From DASSCW01 sp036556695 (lineage in GTDB: Bacteria > Chloroflexota > Limnocylindria > QHBO01), in NCBI GenBank assembly GCA_036556695.1, contig DATBIY010000119.1:1-10848 (forward strand): a stretch of 10,848 nt of DNA. The letters run 5' to 3'. Made by a program: the position numbers and the translations under genes. Every line of letters begins with the position of its first letter. The stretch's first letter is position 1. Under the pieces are notes generated by a model. The model saw only the letters and a list, made by a program, of their open reading frames with translations. It made no database searches and was not told where the DNA came from. Below are positions 1 through 5,986 of this stretch, piece after piece.

Positions 1-87
1 CCGGTCCCGTGCCAGGCGTCTCCTTCCGATTCCGGGCCGGGTCCGCGGGCTGAGGGCACGCAGGCCGCGATCGGGGATCGGCCTCGG

Positions 88-259
88 CTACTTTACCAAG
101 CGGGAGACAGCGGGTTGGCCGGTTTTTGACCGCAGGTCAACTTCCTGGCCGATGACGATCACCACCTTGCCGCCTCCCTCCTCACGCCCCAGGTACTCGA
201 TGGCGCAGGCACCTCAAGTCCCTCAGGGCCAGTAGATGCTCGGCGGTTATCTTCAGCTT
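88..259 (-). pseudogene. C-terminal remnant of a medium-chain dehydrogenase/reductase (zinc-ADH or quinone-oxidoreductase type)
   Basis: On the minus strand, 88-213 reads 41 residues to a TAG stop (88-90). The segment AIEYLGREEGGGKVVIVIG resembles the extreme C terminus of MDR-family NAD(P)-dependent dehydrogenases, where a helix of the form AIxYLxxGxxxGKVVI closes the cofactor domain. Just upstream, in a different frame (about 215-259), KLKITAEHLLALRDL resembles the stretch that normally lies some 20-25 residues earlier in the same family. An in-frame TGA (214-216) and the frame change show that the gene is broken, apparently with a deletion near 205-216. Nothing earlier in the gene is recognisable. 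The homology call comes from motif shape only, so confidence is modest. Confidence 0.4.
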
Positions 260-350
260 CGGGCTGGATCTGCTGCTGGACGGCTTCCCGCGCCTGGGTC
301 AGGGCGCGTAGCTCCCGGTTGCTCCTCCGCGCGCAACGTATGACTGTGGG
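260..350. other. Non-coding or decayed stretch, no gene recognised
   Basis: No intact gene is visible on either strand. A minus-strand frame (about 230-345) is open and encodes a charged, Gln-rich stretch (…NRELRALTQAREAVQQQIQ…), but it has no convincing start and I do not recognise it. Bases 1-87 likewise show nothing I can support. Confidence 0.4.
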
Positions 351-447
351 GTTATGGGAATGACGGATTCGGCCGAAATCGTGCCCCTCTCATTACCCCC
401 GGTTTTGTTCAAGGCGGAATCCGGCGAAATCCGGTCATTTCCATAAC
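351..447. mobile_element. 97-bp element with imperfect terminal inverted repeats (MITE-like or solo IS remnant)
   Basis: The left end begins GTTATGGGAATGACGGATT (351-369). The reverse complement of the right end begins GTTATGGAAATGACCGGATT (447-428). The two agree over about 20 bases with one mismatch and one single-base gap. Weaker similarity continues inward to about 381 and 417, through related GGCCGAAATC and CGCCGGATTC stretches. The inner arms also carry a self-complementary motif in direct orientation (CGGATTCGGCCGAAATC and CGGAATCCGGCGAAATC, 14 of 17 matching). The unique core is only about 35 bp and encodes nothing. No clear target-site duplication flanks it. It could be a miniature transposable element, the fused ends of a deleted insertion sequence, or a large regulatory hairpin. 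Confidence 0.5.
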
Positions 448-494
448 TGCCCGGTGATGTCCGGCAGACCACGAACAACTAGCGGAGGGATCGG

Positions 495-628
495 TCAGTA
501 GACCGCCTTGGCCGCGTTGCGCGCCTGAGATCTGAATTGCCGGCGCTGGATGTAGATGCCACCACCAGCCAGCCCATCACCCCCACGAATCAGCCGATGA
601 TGTCCGGCAGCAGGTCCTTCAGTTCCAT
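495..628 (-). pseudogene. Broken small single-helix membrane protein
   Basis: Reading minus from ATG (628-626) gives MELKDLLPDIIG, then an in-frame TGA where a Trp would fit, then FVGVMGWLVV. After a one-base frame shift the reading continues as IYIQRRQFRSQARNAAKAVY and stops at TGA (495-497). Joined, this would be a protein of about 44 residues with an acidic N terminus, one hydrophobic helix and a basic tail, a normal layout for a small inner-membrane protein. It lies eight bases downstream of the aminotransferase stop on the same strand, so it may once have been cotranscribed with it. No convincing ribosome site is seen. The alternative is that two sequencing or assembly errors hide an intact gene, or that the resemblance is chance. 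I do not recognise the family. Confidence 0.35.
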
Positions 629-636
629 GCCAAGCG

Positions 637-1830
637 TCAGCGGCCGGAGGCCACTTCCTGCATGGCGGCCGCGAAGCGCGGGATGCCGTCCTCGACCATC
701 CGCTCCGAGGCGGTCAGGGAGATGCGGAACCAGCCGGGCGTCTCGACGATCGTGCCGGGGAGGACCAGCACGCGGTGCCGTGCCAGGATGTCGGCGAAGG
801 CCACGTCATCCTCGATCGGCGAGCGGGCCATGACGTAGAAGGTGCCCTCCGGCATGGTGGCCTCGTAGCCGATGTCGCGGAGCGCCGGCACCAGGCGGTC
901 CCGCCGGCGCTCCAGTGCGCCGATGTCGATCGACAGCTTCTCCAGCTCCTCCAGCGAGTGCTGCAACAGCGCGTTCGGGAAGAGGTAGCCCCCGGCGAAC
1001 TGCTGGATGAAGAGCTCGTCGCGCAGCTCGACGCGCTCCGGCAGGGTGGGCGGCACGGTGACGAAGCCGATGCGCTGCCCCGGGGCCAGCAGCGTCTTGC
1101 CGTACGAGTAGGTGACGATGGTGTGCGGGTAGAGCTGCGAGGCACTGGTGTACTCGCGACCGTCGAACAGGATGCGGTTGTACGGCTCGTCGCTGACGAT
1201 CCAGATGGGATGGCCGATGCGAGCCGATGCCTCCTCCAGCACCTCGGCCAGCCGCCGCAGGTCCGCGGTCGGGTAGACCCGGCCGCTCGGGTTGTGCGGC
1301 GAGTTCACGATGACTGCCCGCGTGCGCGGCCCGAGGGCGGCCTCGATGCCCTCCACGGCCAGGTCGAAGGCCGGTGGCTCGAGGGTGACGCGCACCGGCT
1401 CGCCGCCTGCGGCCAGGATGAGCATCTCGTAGAAGAACCAGGGCGGAGACAGGAAGATCACCTCGTCGCCGGGGTCGACCAGTGTGCGGATGGCGGTGGC
1501 CAGCGCCGCGAAGCCGCCGTTGGTCATCGCCACGTCGGCCGGATCCCATTCCATCCCGGTGCGGCGGGTGAGCGTCGCGGCCACGGTGCGCTGCGAGGCC
1601 GGCTCGGACAGCTTGTAGGCGAACCAGTCCTTGTCCCGCGGCTCGATGTGAGCGCGGAGTGCGGCGACGTAATCGGGGAGCGGCATCTCCTGCGGGTTGC
1701 CGACCGCGAAGTTGGCGACGTCAGGCTGCAGGTTCAGCTGCTCGAACGGCCCATTGAAGAAGCTGAGGAACGGCTCCACGCTCTGGCGCAGGCGGGCACG
1801 CTGGGTGGCCCGGGACTCGATGGCAGTCAT
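637..1830 (-). CDS. PLP-dependent class I/II aminotransferase (aspartate-aminotransferase fold)
   Basis: This 397-residue protein has the length and motifs of fold-type I aminotransferases, cytoplasmic PLP enzymes that move an amino group between an amino acid and a 2-oxo acid. NPSG lies at 180-183, SDEPY at 213-217 (the Asp contacts the pyridine nitrogen, the Tyr the PLP hydroxyl) and SYGKTLLAPGQRIG at 242-255. K245 is the expected Schiff-base lysine and R253 the phosphate-binding arginine. R369 (WFRISLT) matches the substrate-carboxylate arginine. The substrate cannot be told from sequence. The ATG at 1830 is preferred: the N terminus is full length and CAATCT lies exactly seven bases upstream, like a leaderless -10. 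No Shine-Dalgarno sequence is visible. A broken small membrane ORF follows it; the divergent lipoprotein gene starts 82 bp away. Confidence 0.92.
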   Translation of the reverse strand: MTAIESRATQRARLRQSVEPFLSFFNGPFEQLNLQPDVANFAVGNPQEMPLPDYVAALRAHIEPRDKDWFAYKLSEPASQRTVAATLTRRTGMEWDPADVAMTNGGFAALATAIRTLVDPGDEVIFLSPPWFFYEMLILAAGGEPVRVTLEPPAFDLAVEGIEAALGPRTRAVIVNSPHNPSGRVYPTADLRRLAEVLEEASARIGHPIWIVSDEPYNRILFDGREYTSASQLYPHTIVTYSYGKTLLAPGQRIGFVTVPPTLPERVELRDELFIQQFAGGYLFPNALLQHSLEELEKLSIDIGALERRRDRLVPALRDIGYEATMPEGTFYVMARSPIEDDVAFADILARHRVLVLPGTIVETPGWFRISLTASERMVEDGIPRFAAAMQEVASGR

Positions 1831-1837
1831 AGGCGCA

Positions 1838-1843
1838 AGATTG
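1838..1843 (-). promoter_or_regulatory. Putative -10 element of the aminotransferase gene (leaderless spacing)
   Basis: On the minus strand CAATCT is followed by seven bases and then the ATG at 1830. The conserved A2 and T6 of a -10 hexamer are present. No good -35 is seen. Confidence 0.35.
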
Positions 1844-1898
1844 TCGCACGCAGCCCGCCGCGCAGCGCTCGACCGCTACCCCCGGTGGCACACCGGGC

Positions 1899-1904
1899 TA
1901 AGGT
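1899..1904 (+). promoter_or_regulatory. Putative -10 element of the F5/8-domain lipoprotein gene (leaderless spacing)
   Basis: TAAGGT fits TANNNT and lies exactly seven bases before the ATG at 1912, which would place the transcript start at or next to the start codon. No Shine-Dalgarno sequence precedes this ATG, in keeping with a leaderless mRNA. Confidence 0.45.
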
Positions 1905-1911
1905 GTCCGGC

Positions 1912-3390
1912 ATGCGGAGGGTGATCCGCGGCCCGGCCGCCGGAGCGCTGGTGATAATCCTGTTGCTGGTGGGCTGCGGCGAACCGCTTCCCAGTTCGCC
2001 AGCGGCACGCACTGCGAGCCCCAGCGGCGCGCCCAGCGGGCCTGCGGCCACACCCCAGCCGTCAGCACCCGACCTGTCGCAGCGGCCTGTCGTATGGTTC
2101 GCGCCCCTGCCACCGCTGCCCACCGGGCCGGGACGCGAGTACATCGGCTCCGATGACTTCATGGACCTGTGGGCGGCGGACGCGCCCTGGCAGGCAGCTG
2201 CGTCCAGGGTGACCGTTTTCAAGCTGTATGGCGAATGGGTGGATCAGGCTGGACCCGCAGTCCTGCGCGCCGCGGTGGAGGGCATCCGCGCCAGGGGCAT
2301 GGTGCTCGGCGTCGAAGCAGGCCCGCTCGACCCTGCCGATGGCTGCGGGACCGATGTCGAGGGCTTCGCCGGGTCGGGCTCCGGGCGGCGCCTTGCGCAG
2401 AAGATTCGCGACGCCGGCGGCGTGCTGCAGGTCATCGCGCTTGATGAACCGTGGTACTTCGGCCACGTCTACGACGGCCCCAATGCCTGCCGCTGGCCCG
2501 TCGGCCGCATTGCGCGTGGCGTCGCCCGGTTCGTGGCGCAGGTGCGCGAGGAGTTCCCCTGGGTGGCCGTCGGCGATATCGAGCCGACGCCGCTGCCGGT
2601 GCAGACGGACCATCTGGCCGAATGGATGGGAGCGTACCGAGAGGCGGTCGGGGAGCCGATGGCCTTCCTGCACCTGGACCTGGACTGGTCGCGCTCGAAC
2701 TGGTCCCAGATGGCGCTGCAGGTCGAGGCGGCCGGCGATCGGCTCGGCGTCCCAGTGGGGATCATCTATACCGGCGGTGGCGCCCCGTCCGACGAGCAGT
2801 GGCTGGGCCTTGCCGGCCAGCGAGCTCTCGATCACGAGGAGCGTGACGGCGGGCAGCCGGCGCATGTGGTCTTTCAGTCGTGGAACGACAAGCCCGACCG
2901 CGTCCTTCCAGAGAACGATCAGGGCACGTTCACCAGCCTCATCGGGCGCTATTTCGACGACCGCGATTCGCTGGGCATCCAGGACGCCACTGGCAACCTC
3001 GCCCTACGCCGGCCAGCCAGCGCGACCGCCTCGCTCGCCGGCAGCGGGCCACGCAAGGCGGTGGACGGCGATCCGGAAACCAGCTGGAACGCCGGCGTTG
3101 GGCCGGAGGCGTACATCCAGATCGACCTGGGTCGCCGGGTGCGGATCGGCTCCGTGCGCCTGTACGTGGGCCAGTCTCCGCCGGGCCGCACGGTACACCG
3201 GCTGCTGGGGTCGGCGAGCCCAGGCTCGCCGCCGTTGCTGCTGGCGGAGCTGACGGGGCGTACCGCGGACTACGACGTCCTGCAAGTCATGGGTCGCGAA
3301 GCATGGCCGGGCATCCGTTACCTGCGCATCGTGACCATCGAGAGTCCGTCGTGGGTGGCCTGGCGCGAAATCGAAGTCGTAGCCCGCTAG
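1912..3390 (+). CDS. Lipoprotein with unclassified glycosidase-like domain and C-terminal F5/8-type C (discoidin) domain
   Basis: The 492-residue product begins MRRVIRGPAAGALVIILLLV and has a lipobox ending at Cys22, so it should be lipid-anchored outside the membrane. Residues 24-56 are a Ser/Pro/Ala-rich tether. Residues 58-348 form an alpha/beta domain that I cannot place in a named family. It has acidic strand-end motifs, LDEPW (177-181) and VGDIEP (220-225), plus LHLDLDW (253-259) and FQSWND (321-326), suggesting a TIM-barrel carbohydrate-active enzyme. Residues 361-492 look like an F5/8-type C domain: the N-terminal NLALRRPASATAS, KAVDGDPETSWNA (382-394), YIQIDLG (401-407) and a final YLRIVT…WREIEV. 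Such domains usually bind glycans. The frame is open far upstream, antisense to the aminotransferase, but ATG 1912 gives the signal peptide. It is monocistronic; its stop overlaps that of the convergent gene. Confidence 0.88.
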   Translation: MRRVIRGPAAGALVIILLLVGCGEPLPSSPAARTASPSGAPSGPAATPQPSAPDLSQRPVVWFAPLPPLPTGPGREYIGSDDFMDLWAADAPWQAAASRVTVFKLYGEWVDQAGPAVLRAAVEGIRARGMVLGVEAGPLDPADGCGTDVEGFAGSGSGRRLAQKIRDAGGVLQVIALDEPWYFGHVYDGPNACRWPVGRIARGVARFVAQVREEFPWVAVGDIEPTPLPVQTDHLAEWMGAYREAVGEPMAFLHLDLDWSRSNWSQMALQVEAAGDRLGVPVGIIYTGGGAPSDEQWLGLAGQRALDHEERDGGQPAHVVFQSWNDKPDRVLPENDQGTFTSLIGRYFDDRDSLGIQDATGNLALRRPASATASLAGSGPRKAVDGDPETSWNAGVGPEAYIQIDLGRRVRIGSVRLYVGQSPPGRTVHRLLGSASPGSPPLLLAELTGRTADYDVLQVMGREAWPGIRYLRIVTIESPSWVAWREIEVVAR

Positions 3391-3839
3391 AGACCGGGCT
3401 TGACCACCATGTCCCAGACAGCGATCAGCAGGATGGCCACCACCACCACGTACGCCGCCAGCCAGCGGCGCAGGAGGGCGGGCGCTTCGCTCTCCGGCGT
3501 CTCGGGTCGGCTGAGCGCAACGCCGGTTCGCGCCACGACACCGACGCCGACCGCGAACGCCAGCACGAAGCAGGCGATGCCGATGATCACCCATACCTGG
3601 CTGAAATCCCAGGCCGCTGTGGTCAGCACCATCCAGGGACCGGTGACCAGGATCAGCAGCACGCCCGGCATCAGGACCCGGGGACCAACCCAGGACATCA
3701 GCCTGCCGAAGGCCGATGCCGCGCCCGGATCGGGGCTGCGCTGCGTGGCCATGCCCACTGCCATCAGCGTCATCCCGCCACCGACCCACGCCACCGCGCC
3801 GAGCACGTGCAGGAAGAGGAGCCAAGGTGCGATCGTCAT
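3387..3839 (-). CDS. DUF2269/CopD-like four-helix membrane protein
   Basis: This 150-residue integral membrane protein has four predicted helices, at about 5-28, 53-74, 82-105 and 124-145. His11 in the first helix, in the context LLFLHVLGAVAWVGG, is typical of the DUF2269/CopD-like group of small membrane proteins. In that broad group, transmembrane histidines sometimes bind haem or metal, but no function is established for this kind of protein and I assign none. The ATG at 3839 gives the normal N terminus, with the first helix starting almost at once. No strong Shine-Dalgarno sequence is seen. The 42 bases between it and the two-helix protein gene upstream on the same strand would allow cotranscription. 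The TAG stop (3389-3387) overlaps the lipoprotein stop on the other strand. Confidence 0.75.
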   Translation of the reverse strand: MTIAPWLLFLHVLGAVAWVGGGMTLMAVGMATQRSPDPGAASAFGRLMSWVGPRVLMPGVLLILVTGPWMVLTTAAWDFSQVWVIIGIACFVLAFAVGVGVVARTGVALSRPETPESEAPALLRRWLAAYVVVVAILLIAVWDMVVKPGL

Positions 3840-3881
3840 GCGGCACAGACCCGCATACCGCGTGCCTCCGAGAGCGAGCGC

Positions 3882-4754
3882 TCAGCCCGCGAACGTGGCG
3901 AACAGCGCGTCGCGGGCGTCGCGATCCTCGAACAGCAGGACGACCTGTGCGTTCGAGGCCAGCAGCTGGATGCCGGGCACGCTCCGCGCCGGCGTGCAGG
4001 CACGCACCGCCCGCGCGCCGTCTCCGCCGCGACGGACGCCCGCCGTTTCAGTACCGGCTGCGTCCCGCAGCTGCAGCTGCCACATCGCACCGCCGGGGTC
4101 ATGGGAGACGGCGGCTGGCACGGCGTCCTCGGTTTCCACGTTGCGTCCGCCGAGGTGCCCGTACCAGCGCGCCGGGATCCCCGCATCAGCGTGTCCGGCG
4201 CTGGGCCCTTGCTGCTCGGCGCGCAGCACCGGGTAGCCGAGCCGCAGCCCGATCCCCAGGAGCACGGCCAGCGCCAGTGGCGCCAGGATCAGAGGCCACG
4301 GTTGGTCCTCCTGCGGCACGAACCCGGTGTCCGCGTGCAGACCGGCGATCCCACCGAACTCGGGCCGGACGTCGGTGTAGATGCGGCCGGTGAGCTCCTG
4401 TGGGCCGGGCTGCAAGGCTCGATCTGACTCCACCGTGATGAAGCGCTGCTGATCCGACGGGTCGACCAGGTTCATGCGCGTCGAGCCCTCGTCGGAGATC
4501 GCACGCAGGTCGCCGCTGACCCGAATCCAGGTGGGCATGCCCTCGAAGGCGCCATCCTCGAGATCGGCCAGCGTGACGGTCCACGGATACGGCGTGGTGG
4601 CGATCACCAGCGTGGGAATCGCGCTCGCGATGGCCAGGGTGACCATCGCCAGCGGGACAGCCGCCCCGCGTCCGCCGGCCAGCCGTCGAAGCCGATGCGG
4701 CAGCCAGGCAATGGAGGCGAGCAGCCTATCGGCAATGCCGGTGAGGGGGGCCAT
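3882..4754 (-). CDS. Two-helix membrane protein of unknown function
   Basis: The 290-residue protein has a basic N terminus, helix 1 at about 33-54, a segment of about 100 residues (55-153), helix 2 at about 154-175, and a soluble C-terminal part of about 115 residues. The segment between the helices (WIRVSGDLRAIS…, then TGRIYTDV) is beta-rich and probably faces outward; its repeated short strands could be a small barrel of OB type, but this is a guess. The C-terminal part ends LLASNAQVVLLFEDRDARD and is probably cytoplasmic. I do not recognise a named family. Start ATG 4754 is chosen because it precedes the first helix at a normal distance; TATAGA lies just upstream but too close for a standard -10. 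It lies 31 bases after the HAD gene and 42 before the DUF2269-like gene, all on the minus strand. Confidence 0.7.
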   Translation of the reverse strand: MAPLTGIADRLLASIAWLPHRLRRLAGGRGAAVPLAMVTLAIASAIPTLVIATTPYPWTVTLADLEDGAFEGMPTWIRVSGDLRAISDEGSTRMNLVDPSDQQRFITVESDRALQPGPQELTGRIYTDVRPEFGGIAGLHADTGFVPQEDQPWPLILAPLALAVLLGIGLRLGYPVLRAEQQGPSAGHADAGIPARWYGHLGGRNVETEDAVPAAVSHDPGGAMWQLQLRDAAGTETAGVRRGGDGARAVRACTPARSVPGIQLLASNAQVVLLFEDRDARDALFATFAG

Positions 4755-4785
4755 GCCTTCTATACGCCCGCGGACGCAGGCGGGG

Positions 4786-5457
4786 TCATCGCCGCGCGAG
4801 CGAGGGCATCAGCTCGTCGATCTCCGCGACAACGGCGCGAGCCCCGCTTTCGCGCAGCTTCACCTCGGAGGCGGCCGAGCCGGCCAGCACGGCTATCGGC
4901 CACATGCCGGCCGCGACTGCGGCCCTCATGTCCCAGGTGCTGTCGCCAACGCACCAGCACCGCGCCGGCGGCACGCCAACCGCCGCGGCGGCCGCCAGCA
5001 GCAGGTCCGGCTCCGGCTTCGCGCGCTGCACCGAGCTGCCGTCGACGATCCGCGGCTCGGCGCGCAGCTGCAGCGCTGTCACGGAGCGTCCAACCTGCTC
5101 GCGCCGGCTGGACGTGGCTATCGCCCACGGCACGCCGGCGTCGTCAAGGCCGCCGAGGAAGGCGGCCACCCCGGGCAGTGGCCGCGGATTGCTGTTGAGC
5201 TCCGAATAGATGGCGCCGGAGCGGGCGTCGATCTCCTCCGCGTGGTCATTGGTCAGGGTCCCGCCGGCGCGCGAAGCGACTTCGTGAGCCAGCCGCCTGC
5301 CGTCGGAGCCGATCAGCGCCGCGACATGCCGCTGATCTGCTGAAATGCCGAATTCGGTGAAGGTGCGCATCCACGCCTCGATGCGCGTCTCCACGGTGTC
5401 CACCAGCGTGCCGTCCAGGTCCAGGATCACGGCGCCGGGCGGCGGCAGATCGCTCAT
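4786..5457 (-). CDS. HAD-superfamily hydrolase, phosphoglycolate phosphatase/beta-phosphoglucomutase-like
   Basis: The 223-residue protein carries all HAD motifs. Motif I is DLDGT at 13-17, with D13 the nucleophile and D15 the acid/base. Motif II is ATSS (114-117), motif III Lys147 in AKPEPD, and motif IV GDSTWD at 171-176 for magnesium. A helical cap at about 20-85 between motifs I and II places it in subfamily I (C1 cap), which hydrolyses or isomerises small phosphorylated metabolites such as sugar phosphates or phosphoglycolate in the cytosol. The substrate is not deducible. An upstream GTG (5496) would add 13 residues, but ATG 5457 puts DLDGT at the usual distance and has CACAGT seven bases before it. 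The Ddn-like gene lies upstream, with 63 bases between its stop codon and this ATG. Confidence 0.9.
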   Translation of the reverse strand: MSDLPPPGAVILDLDGTLVDTVETRIEAWMRTFTEFGISADQRHVAALIGSDGRRLAHEVASRAGGTLTNDHAEEIDARSGAIYSELNSNPRPLPGVAAFLGGLDDAGVPWAIATSSRREQVGRSVTALQLRAEPRIVDGSSVQRAKPEPDLLLAAAAAVGVPPARCWCVGDSTWDMRAAVAAGMWPIAVLAGSAASEVKLRESGARAVVAEIDELMPSLARR

Positions 5458-5464
5458 GGCCGGC

Positions 5465-5470
5465 ACTGTG
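5465..5470 (-). promoter_or_regulatory. Putative -10 element of the HAD hydrolase gene (leaderless spacing)
   Basis: On the minus strand CACAGT is followed by seven bases and the ATG at 5457. A2 and T6 are conserved. No -35 is recognisable. Confidence 0.3.
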
Positions 5471-5520
5471 GCAGACGCACGCTGCCGGCGCGCCACGAAA
5501 TCGGGCCTGGTGCCGCGCTC

Positions 5521-5934
5521 CTAGTCGATGCGCTCCAGGGTGAGGACCGGGATCAGCCGATCCGTCTTCCTCGGGTAATCCCGGAACTCGGGACGCTCGT
5601 CCGCGTGGTGGTCCCAGAGGCGCTGGCGCAGGTCGCCGGTGGCCTCCGTCGCGCGGACGCGGAAGGTCTGGCCATCGGCCTCGACCTGCGCCTCGGGATT
5701 TGCCAGCAGGTTGAAGTACCACTGCGGGTGCCTGGGCGCGCCGCCCATGCTGGCGGCGATGACGTACCTGTCACCGTCGCGGGTGTAGGTAACCACGGCC
5801 TCGCGAGGCTCGCCGGACTTCGCCCCGGTGGTCGTGAGAATCATCAATGGGCGGCCGGCCATCGGGCCGGACTGGGGCCGGCCCTTCTCCCGGATCTCAG
5901 CCTTCATGGCCTTCGTGAACGCTTCGTAATCCAT
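5521..5934 (-). CDS. Ddn-like deazaflavin (F420)-dependent nitroreductase/quinone-reductase family protein
   Basis: This 137-residue protein resembles the small split-barrel family that includes mycobacterial Ddn and related F420H2-dependent quinone or nitro reductases. Visible signatures are LMILTTTGAKSGEPREAVV (30-48), the glycine-rich cofactor loop with its TGAKSG turn, YVIAASMGG (57-65), PRHPQWYFNLLANPEAQVEA (67-86) and a C-terminal YPRKTDRLIPVLTLER. These cytoplasmic or membrane-associated enzymes use reduced F420 in known cases, so the organism may make F420; no F420 synthesis gene is in the window. The open frame extends to 6069, but ATG 5934 gives the family's usual start and the longer version would overlap the divergent gene. 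TTGAGC, 17 bases, AACAAT, seven bases and then this ATG form a plausible promoter. Confidence 0.85.
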   Translation of the reverse strand: MDYEAFTKAMKAEIREKGRPQSGPMAGRPLMILTTTGAKSGEPREAVVTYTRDGDRYVIAASMGGAPRHPQWYFNLLANPEAQVEADGQTFRVRATEATGDLRQRLWDHHADERPEFRDYPRKTDRLIPVLTLERID

Positions 5935-5974
5935 AGCGTTGATTGTTGCACAGGCAACTACCCCGCTCAACGCT
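5935..5974. promoter_or_regulatory. Nested inverted repeats in a divergent promoter region
   Basis: In the 52 bases between the Ddn-like and DinB-like start codons, AGCGTTGA (5935-5942) and TCAACGCT (5967-5974) are perfect inverted copies. Inside them GTTGC (5945-5949) and GCAAC (5954-5958) form a second pair. The outer arms touch the putative -10 elements of both genes, so a dimeric regulator bound here could control both directions. Confidence 0.45.
5942..5970 (-). promoter_or_regulatory. Putative promoter of the Ddn-like gene
   Basis: On the minus strand, TTGAGC (5970-5965) is followed by a 17-base spacer, AACAAT (5947-5942), seven bases and the ATG at 5934. This is the only one of the five leaderless-type starts with a recognisable -35 at normal spacing. 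Confidence 0.45.
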
Positions 5975-5979
5975 AGACT
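5974..5979 (+). promoter_or_regulatory. Putative -10 element of the DinB-like/ion-channel operon (leaderless spacing)
   Basis: TAGACT fits TANNNT and lies exactly seven bases before ATG 5987. There is no Shine-Dalgarno sequence between them. Confidence 0.45.
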
Positions 5980-5986
5980 CCGGCCA

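Noticed and set aside
230..345. Open minus-strand frame with a Gln-rich helical stretch, considered as a transposase or sensor fragment.
   Set aside because: No start codon, no recognisable motif, and it overlaps in another frame the better-supported MDR remnant.
775..1911. A plus-strand frame is open for 379 codons antisense to the aminotransferase, continuous with the F5/8 lipoprotein.
   Set aside because: It has no domain-like composition, and the lipoprotein's signal peptide and lipobox begin only at 1912. Long antisense frames are usual in high-GC DNA.
3876..3883. GAGCGCTC palindrome at the stop of the two-helix membrane protein, considered as a terminator.
   Set aside because: It is short, has no loop spacing or T-run, and such GC-rich palindromes are common here.
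2880..4427. A 515-codon plus-strand frame spans the end of the lipoprotein gene and two minus-strand genes.
   Set aside because: Its translation is Arg/Pro/Gly/His-rich shadow sequence, and it conflicts with three better-supported genes.
5457..5496. Alternative GTG start for the HAD gene, adding 13 residues.
   Set aside because: The added residues are basic and unlike the family N terminus; ATG 5457 puts the DLDGT motif at its usual place.
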